Positions 25,150 through 35,266 of a DNA stretch of 64,000 bases are shown here, in pieces; positions within the stretch are counted from its first letter, which is position 1; every line of letters starts with the position of its first letter. Origin of the DNA: Aradus depressus. Lineage: Eukaryota > Arthropoda > Insecta > Hemiptera > Aradidae. A program made the position numbers and the translations under genes. The stretch is taken from the NCBI GenBank assembly GCA_963662175.1, contig OY759218.1:54939427-55003426 (forward strand), written 5' to 3'. The notes under the pieces were generated by a model. It did no database searches. It worked only from the letters and a program-made list of their open reading frames with translations, and had not been told where the DNA came from.

Positions 25150-26625
25150 GGACGAAAAAACAAAAACAAATAAGGACTTTGTTTAAGTAATAAATTTCGG
25201 TAAAATAGACCTCCTAGTAATGAATATAACAGTTACAAAGAAAATTTTTATAAAGGAATATCTAATTAAAAAAAAAAAAAATGAATACGAAAAAATGAAT
25301 AATATATATCATGGAATTGGACTATTTTTTAATTAAAATTTATTCTAGTATTTAGTGCTTCAAAAAACACCTCACACTCTAGCAGTGTCAAGAAGGACTG
25401 GGCCAAAGCTAATTGCATAGTTGCAAGCATACATTTTAAAAAAAGGTAAATTATTGTTATCTATATGTTTATAACTAAGTTCAGTGATCCAATATTCAAT
25501 GGTTCATATAATTTCTTATAATCCCCAAAATATATTTGAATCTATGTTTGGACATAAAATCCAAAAAACTGGCGTCTGTAAACAAAAATTTTTAAATGAT
25601 GTAGGTTTTGTTTGTTTAGTCATATTTAGTTTTAGTGTTATATATTTACTTATTAAATATATTAAATGACTTGTATATTTACTCAATACATATATTAACT
25701 CACTTATGGTTAGGTTTGCGTTTTATGACTCATGCCCGGGTTTTAACTACGAGGTCTTATCGCCTATTACCAACATTGATTTCTTCAATTTTTCATCATG
25801 AAGAGTTTAAGAGTAGAAAAAGTACCGTATCTTGGCCTAGATAATTGTTTTTTTTATTTACTTCTGTCGTAGGCTTAGCCCGGTGGCCTAGAAAACAATG
25901 TATTCAACATTTCGTGAAAATCGGGGACCATATGCGGCAGATATCCTGTTACATATAAACACACAAATAAAAAAAATTGGATCTAGGCGTGTCAAAGTTA
26001 CACAAGATAGAATAATAGTAATTTTAATAAATATATTTTTCTTTACATAAGATTGAATTTTTACTTACAACTAAGAAAGGTGCCTTGATAGCCAGACATG
26101 CTAGTTGGTAGACATTACCAAGTATCTTTATGCAGGAACTTATTTCGACTTGATGCCACCACACCGAGGCATTAAGTTAACTTATCCTCGGATTTATTAT
26201 TGATGTACCTACATTGTTGGCCACTATCGATAGTCCGATTATATCAATGCAAAACCATTGATAGTATCGATAATTCATTAAGTTGGCGCTTTTGGTGCAA
26301 AATACTTACCAATTTCAATATGATTATTTTATGTTTATTTTTTCATGTAAATCTACCTAATTTAAATTATTCTATGTTATGGAGGATGAAAGGGGAATAA
26401 ATATATCAATCGAATAAGTAATTGTTTTTTCATATCGAACCTTTATTTTATGGAAATTTAATTAATGTTCAAAATTGTAGATAATCAAAAAACAATGAAG
26501 TAGGTACAATGGGTACAATTAGATTCAACAATTTTTATTTCAATCAACAACTTTTATAAAGCAATATCAAAAAATTAATTACCAATTGACGAAAAATACT
26601 TTTGTAAAACCTTATGGAACAGTAG
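25150..26625. other. AT-rich DNA, no gene recognised (apart from the SINE fragment)
   Basis: Open frames of 61-69 codons at 25484-25844 and 26200-26400 show no motif and overlap the SINE fragment in part. Near 25930-25975 is a GCGGCAGATATCC stretch followed by ACACACAAATAA, which looks like another RTE-type tail. I see no conserved signal otherwise. Confidence 0.5.
25706..25772 (-). mobile_element. 3' fragment of the tRNA-derived SINE
   Basis: The minus strand matches the last ~65 bp of the SINE at 46204-46558: AGGCGATA box, ACCTCGTAGTT, CCCGGGCATGAGTCATAAAA and the CCTAA-type tail. The tail survives as GGTTAGGT on plus. It shows that the SINE family is dispersed and that its 3' end is conserved. 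Confidence 0.75.
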
Positions 26626-26755
26626 TAGTCCAGTACAATTAGGTTTATACCTCGGAACCCAGCTATAATGAATGGATTTGAATTTTTCCGGTTTTTTTGA
26701 CTTTCTTATACTAAAAAGCAAAAAGTTTACCACTTGAAACTTTCCGCTAATGATT
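26626..26755 (+). repeat. Left terminal inverted repeat of the GCDTTS transposon
   Basis: Starts TAGTCCAGTACAATTAGG and continues through GGAACCCAGCTATAATGAAT to AAAAAGTTTACCACTTGAAA and a TTTCCGC box. The partner is at 29270-29409 in inverted orientation. Confidence 0.85.
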
Positions 26756-26954
26756 TTTTTTTTTTTTTTAAGGATACTCCCATGAAAATGACGTTACTTC
26801 TAGTATAGTATTTTCCTTTTACAGCTATATTCATTTTTTCTCTCCAGAGTTATTTAATGTATATATAAAGTAAACAAAGGGACAACAAACGTCCTTGAAA
26901 AGTAGGCATTGCAGGTATAGAAAAGGGATTAGGGTGGGGAAGCAGGGATAGTGG

Positions 26955-28942
26955 AGAACACGAGTGGCTCTGCTCCGAATGCTGACGTATTTGATAGGTT
27001 TAACTTAACAGAAATCCAAGAAAGTGATACATTTAAAAAAATAGTAGCTCTTTTCGAAAAATGAGCTTAATGAGTTAGAGAAAAAGAATAAAACTGCCAA
27101 ATTATGGATTTCTTATTTGACAATATTAAAGGATTTCATCGCTGCTGATCGAATGGGCGACTGGGAGTTACATCTACATACAATGGAGTTAATGATTCCA
27201 TATTTGCATGCAAGTGGACATTTTCCTTATGCAAAATCTTTGCAACTCCTTTGGCAAGACGTGAAAGAATTGCAGACTAAAATGGATTCACTAGAGTACA
27301 ACAAGTTTACAAGCGAAGGATATTTCACAGCTCGACGTTCAGATCAATTTTTTAGTGGTATCTCCACTGATCAAACTATCGAACAAACATTAATGAAGTC
27401 CATGAGTGTCGAAGGAGGGCCTTTCATGCGTGATGTTACAGAGAGTATTGTTTATAAATGGATAAAAGGAGTCGTTTATACCAAATACGTCATTGAAGGA
27501 ATTGAAGATTTTTGTAAAATATCTTTTAAAAAAAGTCATCAGCACGTAGATTCTTCAGATGCTCGAATCAAGCGTGATAATATTGATGTAAAAAAAATTG
27601 AAGAATTCTTCATACAACATAATCCTTTCACTGATTTCGATGCTATTATGTCGATTGCAACTGAAATAACCGGTGATGAAAAAGTAAATTGCCACGATGC
27701 TTTTAATATACATAGGTGTAAAAGCCATGAAGAAAATGAATGGATAAAACTTTAAAGATTTAATATTAACAAAAGAAGATGAAGTTGTTTCGTTACGGGC
27801 TGTTAACAACAAAATCAGGGTTTATGATGAAGTAATTCCAATAGATGAATTGTTGCTCTTCAACATATTTGTGCTTTAAAAAAAATCAGAAGAACTTCAA
27901 ACATACATGAATTTTGAGTTAGCTCCATATCCTGTAACTCTGTTCGATCAAGGTTTAATGCGAAAGACAACTAAATCAAATGTTTATGATTATTATAATA
28001 CAATATTGATCATCAAAAACCAAACTAACAATACCAATCTGTAAGAAGCATATTTTGTTTTTAGTTGCATTAACTGGATGTGATACAACTTCAGCGTTTA
28101 AACTGCATAAACTTAAGCACGCTGTTCTGATGCTGATACATTAATCATACAAACGGCAATTAATATTGAATCAGAAAATGTTGTTGTTGCTGAAGATATT
28201 GATGTGTTAATTTTATTAACATATTTAACACCTCCTCTTAGAGAAATATATTTTCTCAAACCAGCAAAAGGACGGTATCGGCAAAAATTTATCCTAACAA
28301 AAGCCTTGAACAAACATTACCAATGTGTAAGAACATGCATTAACTGGATGTGATACAACTTCAGCGTTTTACAAAAGGGGTAAAAATAAATTTGCCAAAT
28401 TATTCGAAAATCGTACAGATTTACAAGATGGTGCTATTATCTTTACTGATGAAAATGCTGACGTCGTTAATATTTTGCAATCGAGTATTTTATGCATTTT
28501 AGCATTATATGGTGCTCCTAAAAATCAAGAAAACATAAATAATTTTCGATATCAATCGTTTGTTAAAGCTGCAAGTAGAAATACCTGTGTCAACTTGGCT
28601 TCATTGATACCTACACTAGATGCTAGTTGAGAACATATAAAAAGAGTGTATTTACAAGTAAAGTAGTGGATGGGACATGATAAGTTGCCAAAAGAATGGG
28701 GATGGAAGAAAAAAAGATAATTCACTAGTACCAGTTACAATGAACCAACCACCAGCCACTGAAAATTTATTGAAAATGATTTTTTGTTCATGTAAAACTG
28801 GGTGTGGCTCTGCTTGAGGATGTAGAAAAGTGGCTTAAATTGTTCTATAGCATGTTTACTATGTAAAGGATTTAGCTGCTTCAATGCTCCACCAATGATA
28901 TTAATGAATGACATCGAAAACAAAAACGTCGGAGACAATTAG
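26955..28942 (+). pseudogene. Uncharacterised 'GCDTTS' repeat protein, broken
   Basis: I recognise a widespread, multicopy animal family without an established function. Blocks in order: GDWELHLHTMELMIPYLHAS (about 27150-27210); EGYFTARRSDQFFSG; HVDSSDARIKRD (27544-27580); then, after breaks, ELAPYPVTLFDQGLMRKT (27920-27975); SDADTLIIQTA and AEDIDVLILLTYL (28120-28225); REIYFLKPAKG; ALTGCDTTSAFYKRGK (28339-28385); YGAPKNQ; and a cysteine-rich end, FCSCKTGCGSA, GCRKV, then in another frame CSIACLLCKG, stop at 28940-28942. The acidic DADT/EDID and GCDTTS boxes recall PIN/FEN-like nucleases, and the tail recalls CXC (tesmin-type) domains; both are inference. At least five stops or frameshifts and a displaced second GCDTTS box (28066-28099) show it is dead. 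The 27117-27755 part is still open for 212 codons. Confidence 0.8.
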
Positions 28943-29269
28943 TTTGCAAGATTTATCCTTTTAATTAAAATTTATAGTTATTTATGTAATTAAAATTTAC
29001 AATAATTATTATTTAGCATAAGTTGTTAATAAATTATTTTCTATTTAAATTGATGTATTTGTATTATTTAACGTTTCTTTCATTTATTTCGCTTTTTGGA
29101 GCTTCTGCAACCTTCAAATTAATTTTAAAAAGTTTCATTCTTTTTAAGCAACCTCGAAAACTATAATAATCATTATTTTCTTAAAATAAATATTTAAAAA
29201 TTTCGATAATTGTATTTTTTGTTGAGATTTCTAAAAAAAATTTTTTTTGTTTTTTTTTAATTCACGGAT

Positions 29270-29409
29270 TTTCGAAATTGCGGTAATTTTCAATTGGTAA
29301 ACTTTTTTGTTTATGGCATCAGAAATCCAAAAAAAAAAATCATTCAAATCCATTCATTATAACTGGGTTCCGTCATTTTTCATTTACAATGACTAATTGC
29401 ACTGGACTA
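29270..29409 (-). repeat. Right terminal inverted repeat of the GCDTTS transposon
   Basis: Read on minus: TAGTCCAGTGCAATTAGTC, a 13-bp extra stretch, GGAACCCAGTTATAATGAAT, then AAAAAGTTTACCAATTGAAA and a TTACCGC box. The substitutions relative to the left TIR are few, so both ends are clearly homologous. Confidence 0.85.
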
Positions 29410-29412
29410 TAG

Positions 29413-29929
29413 GCAGTGATCCAGCTTCTGCAGTGGGTTGTTTGGCCTTAGTCGTTTGTACCTTCAAGGCAAAACATTTATGATGTCATAACAAAAAAAC
29501 TTTCTTTAGCATACAGGCCAGGAAAGTAAGACCAAAAAGACTGTAGCGTGAAATAATTCGTGAAAAGCTGGAAACGGTTTTAATCTCTTCATTTACTTTT
29601 GAAAAGAGTTTTTTGAAATATGGACCAATTTTCTGCTTGTGCTCTAGGTGAAGTGTCTCAAAAACCTCGACATTTTTGGACTTTTTCGGTTTTTTGCGAA
29701 TAACTCACAAACGACTCATTTCTCAGGGAATTTTATTCTGTCATAAATTAAAGTACATAATATTCTGCGTCGAATGAGCTTATAGTTGATATCATTTCAC
29801 AGGGTTCTATGAGACCAGATATATTCATTTTTCTTGAGGTTTGTTGGGAATGAGTGTTGTTTTCAACACATACGTATGAATTAACATTAACTTATCTATT
29901 AACTTTTCAATAATCGACTGTTTGGGCTA
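29413..29929. other. Intergenic repeat-like DNA, no gene recognised
   Basis: No open frame of note. The part with TTTTGCGAATAACTCACAAA and GGGTTCTATGAGACCAGATA reads like the body of a dispersed repeat and leads straight into repeat D, but I cannot place it in another copy within this window. Confidence 0.4.
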
Positions 29930-30425
29930 AAAATCAATATTTACATAATTGCTTTCGAAACCTCAAATTCAATTTTGTGTCGATAAATTTATTACATCGG
30001 CAGTTATTGGGGTATTCAAGTCCGAGCCCCCCTTCTCTTCGGCAGTTATTGGAATTTTTGAGTTGATTCCCTCTGATTCCGCTGAAAATTAATAGGTGTT
30101 GTCCTAATAGGGGTTTGAATATAAATATGAAATTCCGTGTCAATACATTCTTTACAACGACAGTTATTAGAGGTTTAATCACCCCAATCACCTTTTTTCC
30201 TTTGGCCGATTTGGCTGAAAACCAAAAAGTGCCGGCCTTAGAGAGTTCTGGTTCTATCGGGATTGACTGATTCACAGACACACACGCACACCGAAACAGA
30301 CAGACATATTTTTTTTCATTTTTCGAATTTGCAGGTCGGAAATCATGAAATTCTGATGAAAATTCCTCACCGATTTCCTGACCAATTACATAACTTCCCC
30401 TATAGTTCGTATAGCTGAGGAAGTA
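29930..30425 (-). mobile_element. Dispersed repeat D, long copy with ~100-bp internal repeats
   Basis: Read on minus: ACTTCCTCAGCTATACGAAC, then GGGGAAGTTATGTAATTGG, a GTCTGTCTGTTTCGGTGTG microsatellite-like part, and then about three ~100-bp units with AATAACTGCCG, AACACCTATTAATTTTC and ATCGGCCAAAGGAAA. The plus-strand region 60240-60720 has the same units. A minus open frame (29934-30281) is a by-product. Non-autonomous element, class unknown. Confidence 0.65.
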
Positions 30426-30427
30426 AA

Positions 30428-30778
30428 AAACAAATGTTGTCTAGTCATATGTCAAATGATGAGAGATATTTAAAAAACAAATGTTGTCTAGACATATGTC
30501 ATATGATGAGATATATGTAAAAAACAAATGTTGTCCAGTCATATGTCATATGATGAGAGATATTTAAAAAACAAATGTTGTCTAGTCATATGTCATATGA
30601 TGAGAGATATTTAAAAAACAAATGTTGTCTAGTCATATGTCATATGATGAGAGATATTTAAAAAAAACAAATGTTGTCTAGTCATATGTCATATGATGAG
30701 AGATATTTAAAAAACAAATGTTGTCTAGTCATATGTCATATGATGAGAGATATTTAAAAAAACAAATGTTGTCTAGTC
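30428..30778. repeat. 47-bp minisatellite, about 7.4 copies
   Basis: Copies start at 30431, 30478, 30525 and so on, each CAAATGTTGTCTAGTCATAT followed by GTCATATGATGAGAGATATT. The unit contains the near-palindrome CATATGTCATATG. Copies are almost identical, with small changes in the A-run. The last unit breaks off at GTCTAGTCGGG. Confidence 0.93.
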
Positions 30779-31122
30779 GGGAACTAATGCAGAAAGTGAG
30801 TCAGAGGAGCGGAGTCAATTAGGTGGACAGGGTGGACGGAGCGAGCGACGGTCGAGTGAGTCTGAATGGAACGGGGAGTGTGGCGTTCATTACAGCAACT
30901 CACCTTCTGTCAGTCAGCGTCAGTCAACTTCGAGGCCAACGTCAGCTAGTCAGCGTTGGTGGGGGCCCTCCTCAATAATAAAGGTGGATAGGACAATGGG
31001 AACAAGTGTAGCATTGTCTGGATGCAGGCTTCCTCCCAGTAGCTTACAGTCCTGAAACTTGGTGGCGTACATTTAAATGTGAAGGAGGAATACAACTATC
31101 GTACATCTACATGACTCACCTT
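30779..31122 (-). other. GC-richer stretch below the PLE stop codon, possibly PLE 3' UTR
   Basis: No open frame fits. It lies directly downstream (minus strand) of the PLE endonuclease stop at 31123 and upstream of a minisatellite. It contains repeated GTCAGT-type words (TCAGTCAGCGTCAGTC). Whether it is PLE 3' UTR or host DNA cannot be decided here. Confidence 0.35.
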
Positions 31123-31434
31123 TCATGGAGCGAACCAGTCGAGTGTGGGACCCTTATCTAGAACATGTAAAAATTCCACATTTTTGTCGGCCAGGAACCT
31201 GTGACCTGTGGCTATCAGGTGGTCTTTGAAATCGAAAACTCTACTAGACCTGGGTAAATGTTCCCCTATACTTGTAGATATCTTTCGACCTGACTGGCCG
31301 ACATAGGCGGCCCCACATTCGCAGGAAATTCGGTAGACCCCACTTCTATCTGGAAACTCGACTTTATCTTTCGGTCTCGAGATGAGGGAGGGCCCCTAGG
31401 GGGTGGACAGCTTTGAATCCGACACACGAGCCCT

Positions 31435-32355
31435 TCCTTCCTCAACATGTTTGCTACTCTAGAGGATATATCCCCTATATATGGAATGGAGCAAAAACCC
31501 TTCACCTCCCTATCGGGTATCCGGCTGCTATACCCTTCCTTCCTCAACATGTTTGCTACTCTGGAGGATATATCCCCTATAGATGGAATGGAGCAAAAAC
31601 CCTTCACCTCCCTATCGGGTATCCGGCTACTATACCCTTCCTTCCTTAACATGTTTGCTACTCTAGAGGATATATCCCCTATATATGGAATGGAGCAAAA
31701 ACTCTTCACCTCCCTATCGGGTATCCGGCTACTATACCCTTCCTTCCTCAACATGTTTGCTACTCTGGAGGATATATCCCCTATAAATGAAAACTGACAT
31801 TATTGCAGAGATATTGTGAAATAATTCAAATGGACTTGAAAAATAAAATAAAACTTGTTTATTTAATATATTGTCTAATTTCACTAACTATATATACATG
31901 GGAGTACTTTCGGTATTTCTACCATCCTCAGCCAAAAGCATAAGAGATAAGAAATAACCTTATCTCTTATGCTTTTGGCTGAGGATGGTAGAAATACCGA
32001 AAGTACTCCCATGCATATATAGTTAGTGAAATTAGACAATATATTAAATAAACAAGTTTTATTTTATTTTTCAAGTCCATATCCCCTATAGATGGAATTG
32101 AGCAAAAACCCTTCACCTCCCTATCGGGTATCCGGCTGCTATACCCTTCCTTCCTCAACATGTTTGCTACTCTGGAGGATATATCCCCTATATATGGAAT
32201 GGAGCAAAAACCCTTCACCTCCCTATCGGGTATTCGGCTACTATACCCTTCCTCCCTCAACATGTTTGCTACTCTAGAGGATATATCCCCTATATATGGA
32301 ATGCAGCAAAAACCCTTCACCTCCCTATCGGGTATCCGGCTACTATACCCTTCCA
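31435..32355 (-). repeat. 102-bp in-frame tandem repeat inside the PLE
   Basis: About 3.4 units at 31440-31795 and 2.6 units at 32080-32355, divided by the fold-back. The spacing measured from CTCAACATG boxes is 102 bp (31441 to 31543), which is exactly 34 codons, and every unit stays open on minus (RKEGYSSRIPDREVKGF, then CSIPYIGDISSRVAN). Open frames on plus (31413-31797, 32092-32543) are mirror images of this coding repeat. Confidence 0.92.
31831..32079. repeat. Fold-back palindrome with PLE terminal sequence
   Basis: Two arms of about 119 bp (31831-31949 and 31957-32079) are nearly perfect inverted copies around a 7-bp centre (AAATAAC). Each arm contains, reading outward from the centre, a CTTTTGGCTGAGGATGG box, a CCGAAAGTACTCCCATG box and GTGAAATTAGACAATATATT. 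These match the layout of the PLE end at 24172-24465, so the palindrome is two PLE termini in inverted orientation, placed within the 102-bp repeat. Confidence 0.85.
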
Positions 32356-33299
32356 TGACAACAGCAGCCTTCCTTTTATTATTTATAGGTGACTCAACTA
32401 ACTTGGGACTATACCCATTATTTATTGCTAACTTCTTAATAGTGATTACTTCTTCATTGAAATTGTTGTCACTGAGGGGTGTCCTCAATAGCCTGTTCAC
32501 CAGCCATCTGAAACTGAGATCTTTTGTGCCTAGGGGTGGTTAGAGCCAATCGGAATCATTATGTCAGTGGTCGTTGGTTTCCTAAATATATTAAAATTAA
32601 TGGAATTGTTAATAACTGTTAATTTAAGGTCCAAAAAATTCAAATTACAGTCCCCAATTTCCATCGTGAACTGAATTTTGGGGTGTATAGAATTGAGAAA
32701 TGTTAAAAAGTCATGTAGTTCCTCTCTCGAGCCGCTCCGAACACACAAAACATCATCAACATAATATAGATATTATCTCGTCCAAGATAAGACTTTTCTA
32801 CGAAGGAGTGATGAAGAATTGATTAGCTGACTTCCAAAATTGTCCATGAATATCTCAGCACATAAGGGGGATAACGAGGAATCCATAGGGAGCCCCTCCA
32901 TAAGATAAAAACGTTTGTTAAATTTGAAATAATTATTGCATAGACAAAATGTAACTAAATCAATGAGATTATTAGTAAGAAAGGGTTGTTTCTCTTTTTT
33001 TGGAGCAACTCCTCAACAATCATGCAACATTCATTGCTTCGAGAAAATTTTCCGTTATTTTCCGGAGTTCCGGAAATTGAAGAGGAGGTGGAACCTTGAC
33101 TTACTATAATCCCAAATTGCAACCGCCCACTTCTTGAAACAAAATCATATCTCCATAATATTCAGTGATAATAACCATAATATTCATTGTTTTTAAATTT
33201 CGCCCTGAGAAGCACCGTATTTGTGAAATGTATAAAAAATATTTGTTCTCGTTAGATCAAAACAAGGTTGTAAATTCAACTTTCAATATTTATTTTAAA

Positions 33300-33620
33300 T
33301 CACTATTATGACCTGAACAGATTTGCCAGCCTTATCTCCATTTTCACGCCCCTCTTAAGTGCATTAACTTAATAGCTCAAATTAGATTGGGCGGCAAGCA
33401 TTTTTCTAAACTTAGTGTGCCAGACGTTTCAATTAAATTTAATAACCAGCCTAATTGTAATATCTGTGGTAATGAAACTGATGATATGTTCCATTTTATT
33501 TGTAAATGTCCAGTTTTTTCAAGCATTAGAAAACAATTTTTTGGTATTTCAGGAGATGCAAATAAAATAATTAATGAACTAGTAACCTCTCAGACAGTCC
33601 AACAGTTGTATAAATATTAA
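33300..33620 (+). pseudogene. LINE ORF2 C-terminal zinc-binding fragment
   Basis: The frame reads INLIAQIRLGGKHFSKL and then CNICGNETDDMFHFICKC, a C-x2-C-x8-H-x3-C box of the kind found after the reverse transcriptase or RNase H of Jockey, I and R1 LINEs, and stops at 33618-33620. The frame stays open upstream to about 33320 without a methionine. A tail AAAAAATAAATAAA near 33700 may be the 3' end. A 5'-truncated, non-functional piece; the clade is uncertain. Confidence 0.65.
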
Positions 33621-33814
33621 ATATAACTATATTTCTCTTATTGACAAATTAAGAAATTTTTTATTATTTTCATGAGGTTGTTTGCTAACATAACTATTAG
33701 TAAAAAATAAATAAATATACATCTGATTCCGGGGCATCTTTGTATATAGAATTATCCCCCCGCTCTATATTCTCCCTCCAAAAAAAAAAAAAAAAAAAAA
33801 ATGTGTTGCCATAG

Positions 33815-34047
33815 CAGGACTTTCTTATACTAAGCACTTTTGTAGAGATCATTCTCCCTCCTTCCCCCTCTCATATGGCAATACTGGGTGTATGAAAGTA
33901 ATGTGTTGACATTAGCGGTTTTCTTTGTTTCATTGTTCAGCGTCAGAGTGACTTTCTTATACCCAGTAATGGCCCATGAAAGGAATTTGAGGGGGAAGGG
34001 GAAGGGAGAGTGATCTGTACAAAAGTGTTTCGTATAAGAAAGTCCTG
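33815..34047. mobile_element. MITE-like fold-back element
   Basis: Inverted ends CAGGACTTTCTTATAC (33815-33830) and GTATAAGAAAGTCCTG (34032-34047) enclose about 200 bp in which further parts also mirror each other: CACTTTTGTAGAGATCATTC against the minus-strand copy near 34010-34030, and CTTCCCCCTCTCA against GAGGGGGAAGGGG. No coding capacity. The left part recurs at 24980-25145 and an end recurs at 52185-52203, so the sequence has been mobile or is part of repeat E. Confidence 0.65.
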
Positions 34048-34335
34048 TTATATGTCATATATTTTATTGTTTCTTTACTTTATCGTTTTTAGTAACAAAC
34101 TATCAATAATAAAAAGATATTTTAAAATGTGTTGAACTGCGTTATAGTTTAAACAATAGGTACTTTGAAATATTTCCAATGGAAATTTATTTTATAGTTT
34201 TGGGGCGCTGTAACTTGATATTGGTCCTATCTCAAATCTAAGGGCATACGAACGCTTTTAAATTTATTGTGGAACATTTTTGATAAGAATCAACTTTTCG
34301 ATAGGACTAACCGTGTTCGCATAAATCGATCAAAC
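34048..34335 (+). repeat. Dispersed repeat E, copy 2 (body)
   Basis: Shares AAATATTTCC, GGAAATTTATT, CTATCTCAAATCTAAG and a GATAAGAATCAA box, in order, with the minus strand of 24650-24900. It lies next to the MITE-like element just as the two parts adjoin in the other copies, which suggests the body and the fold-back are one family. Confidence 0.6.
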
Positions 34336-34379
34336 GCCTAAAAATGTGGGTTTCAAAACAACATTGCAGGACGGTTTTC

Positions 34380-34620
34380 GGCACGTATTCTCCAAACTGG
34401 GCAAAGTAGTTCATGTAAAATTTGCCTTTTGGTCTTACATATAATATTTTATATATTTTTTTTCATTTGTTTAAAGCATAAATATATACCTACAAGTATC
34501 TTGTAAAATGTATTTAAGCCCCGAAGTAAAGTGATCTGATTAGTTTTCGGACGAAAATTGAGACCACTTTACTTCGGGGCTTAAATACATTTTACAAGAT
34601 ACTTGTGAAACAAATGAAAA
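34380..34620. repeat. Fold-back with ~42-bp perfect arms
   Basis: CAAGTATCTTGTAAAATG through CCCCGAAGTAAAGTG (about 34492-34532) is repeated inverted at about 34565-34606, around a ~32-bp centre. Weaker mirror symmetry extends outward (TTTCATTTGTTT against AAACAAATGAAA). It directly precedes a PLE fragment, which fits the PLE-terminus palindromes elsewhere in the window. Confidence 0.75.
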
Positions 34621-34645
34621 AAAAAAATATAAAAATATTATAGAT

Positions 34646-34733
34646 AAGAAGTTAGCAATAAATAATGGGTATAGTCCCAAGTTAGTTGAGTCACCTATAA
34701 ATAATAAAAGGAAGGCTGCTTGTCATGGAAGGG
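34646..34733 (+). pseudogene. Penelope-like element fragment
   Basis: An 88-bp plus-strand piece reads KLAINNGYSPKLVESP followed by NNKRKAA, the same peptide as in the minus-strand PLE at 32350-32430, and it ends at a TCATGGAAGGGT box shared with that copy. So a second copy of this PLE lineage exists about 2 kb away in the opposite orientation. Confidence 0.85.
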
Positions 34734-34744
34734 TGGCATGTTGT

Positions 34745-35262
34745 CATGATCCAGTCCGATCCTATGGTCACTAGGGGTCCATAATCGGTGCTGTTCCAGG
34801 AGGAAAGTAACTTGGGTTTCACTGAACTACTACACAAAAAAAGTGGTATAAAAACTTGGAATCGGTCCAAAGACCGGAGTCGGGAACTCAATACTCACTC
34901 TCTGTTCGGCTAAGACTGCCCGTTCCTCTTCTTCATATGTTCTCCCCTCTTCAATCTCACACACCGTGGGTAAATTTATTATACTATTCTTTTTATGCCT
35001 TTCATTTTACCAATATTTAATTATTATTTAATTTTATTTAATAAATTTTTCTAGACTATAATTTAATTATTTATTTAATCAATCGTAATATTCCTAAAAA
35101 ACACGTATAGTATATTCTCTCCTTCCCGCCTAAATGTTCAAATTTGAAATTATTCAAATTATACATTTAATTATAATGATTTCTGTTATCTATTGTTGTT
35201 TACCCTTTTTCCTGGGTTTCCAGCATGTGACAGGTCGTTCAAACTGTCATAATATATATATA
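34745..35262. repeat. Left arm of a 2.3-kb palindrome
   Basis: About 510 bp, from ATCCAGTCCGATCC to AACTGTCATAATATAT, recur inverted at 36530-37043 with only scattered differences (for example GATTGATTAA against GACTGTTTAA). The outer limit is sharp at AGTCCGATCC. The arm contains no protein motif; TTATACCACTTT and TTATTATACTATTC might be promoter-like in an LTR, but this is weak. Confidence 0.88.
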
Positions 35263-35266
35263 TAAT

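Larger units (their letters stand above)
26626..29409 (+). mobile_element. DNA transposon with long TIRs carrying a 'GCDTTS'-family gene
   Basis: A 2784-bp element. Both ends read inward TAGTCCAGT(A/G)CAATTAG, then share GGAACCCAG(C/T)TATAATG, AATGGATTTGAAT and AAAAGTTTACCA, so the TIRs are about 120-145 bp with a ~13-bp length difference. The triplet TAG flanks both sides (26623-26625 and 29410-29412), suggesting a 3-bp TSD, although TA or a longer ambiguous duplication cannot be excluded. Inside is one decayed plus-strand gene and no other transposase. Superfamily unknown to me. If TIR and gene belong together, the GCDTTS protein would be the mobility protein or a captured passenger. Confidence 0.8.
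31123..33005 (-). pseudogene. Penelope-like element: reverse transcriptase + GIY-YIG endonuclease, rearranged
   Basis: Read on minus from 33005: FKFNKRFYLMEGLPMDSSLS and PLCAEIFMDNFG (reverse-transcriptase block, 32815-32990); YYVDDVLCVRSGS (32730-32775, catalytic YVDD); NLNFLDLKLTVI and NIFRKPTTTD (32560-32660); after a shift near 32530, KLAINNGYSPKLVESP; then a run of 34-residue repeats (FCSIPYIGDISSRVAN); after another shift near 31395, RPKDKVEF and the endonuclease SGVYRISCECGAAYVGQSGR with a GEH box, then FKDHLIATGHRFL, stop TGA at 31123-31125. Order and motifs are those of PLEs. In the repeat array sits a 249-bp fold-back (31831-32079). The domain order is complete from the reverse-transcriptase core to the endonuclease, but frameshifts, the TAG near the junction and the inversion make it non-functional. 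Confidence 0.88.

Noticed and set aside
31413..32543. Plus-strand frames with repeats such as MFATLEDISPIYGMEQKPF
   Set aside because: They are the reverse reading of the PLE coding repeat on minus, which has the family motifs.
34500..34606. Hammerhead motif in the fold-back at 34490-34606
   Set aside because: CTGATTAG lacks the GA of the CUGANGA core and no GAAA is correctly placed.
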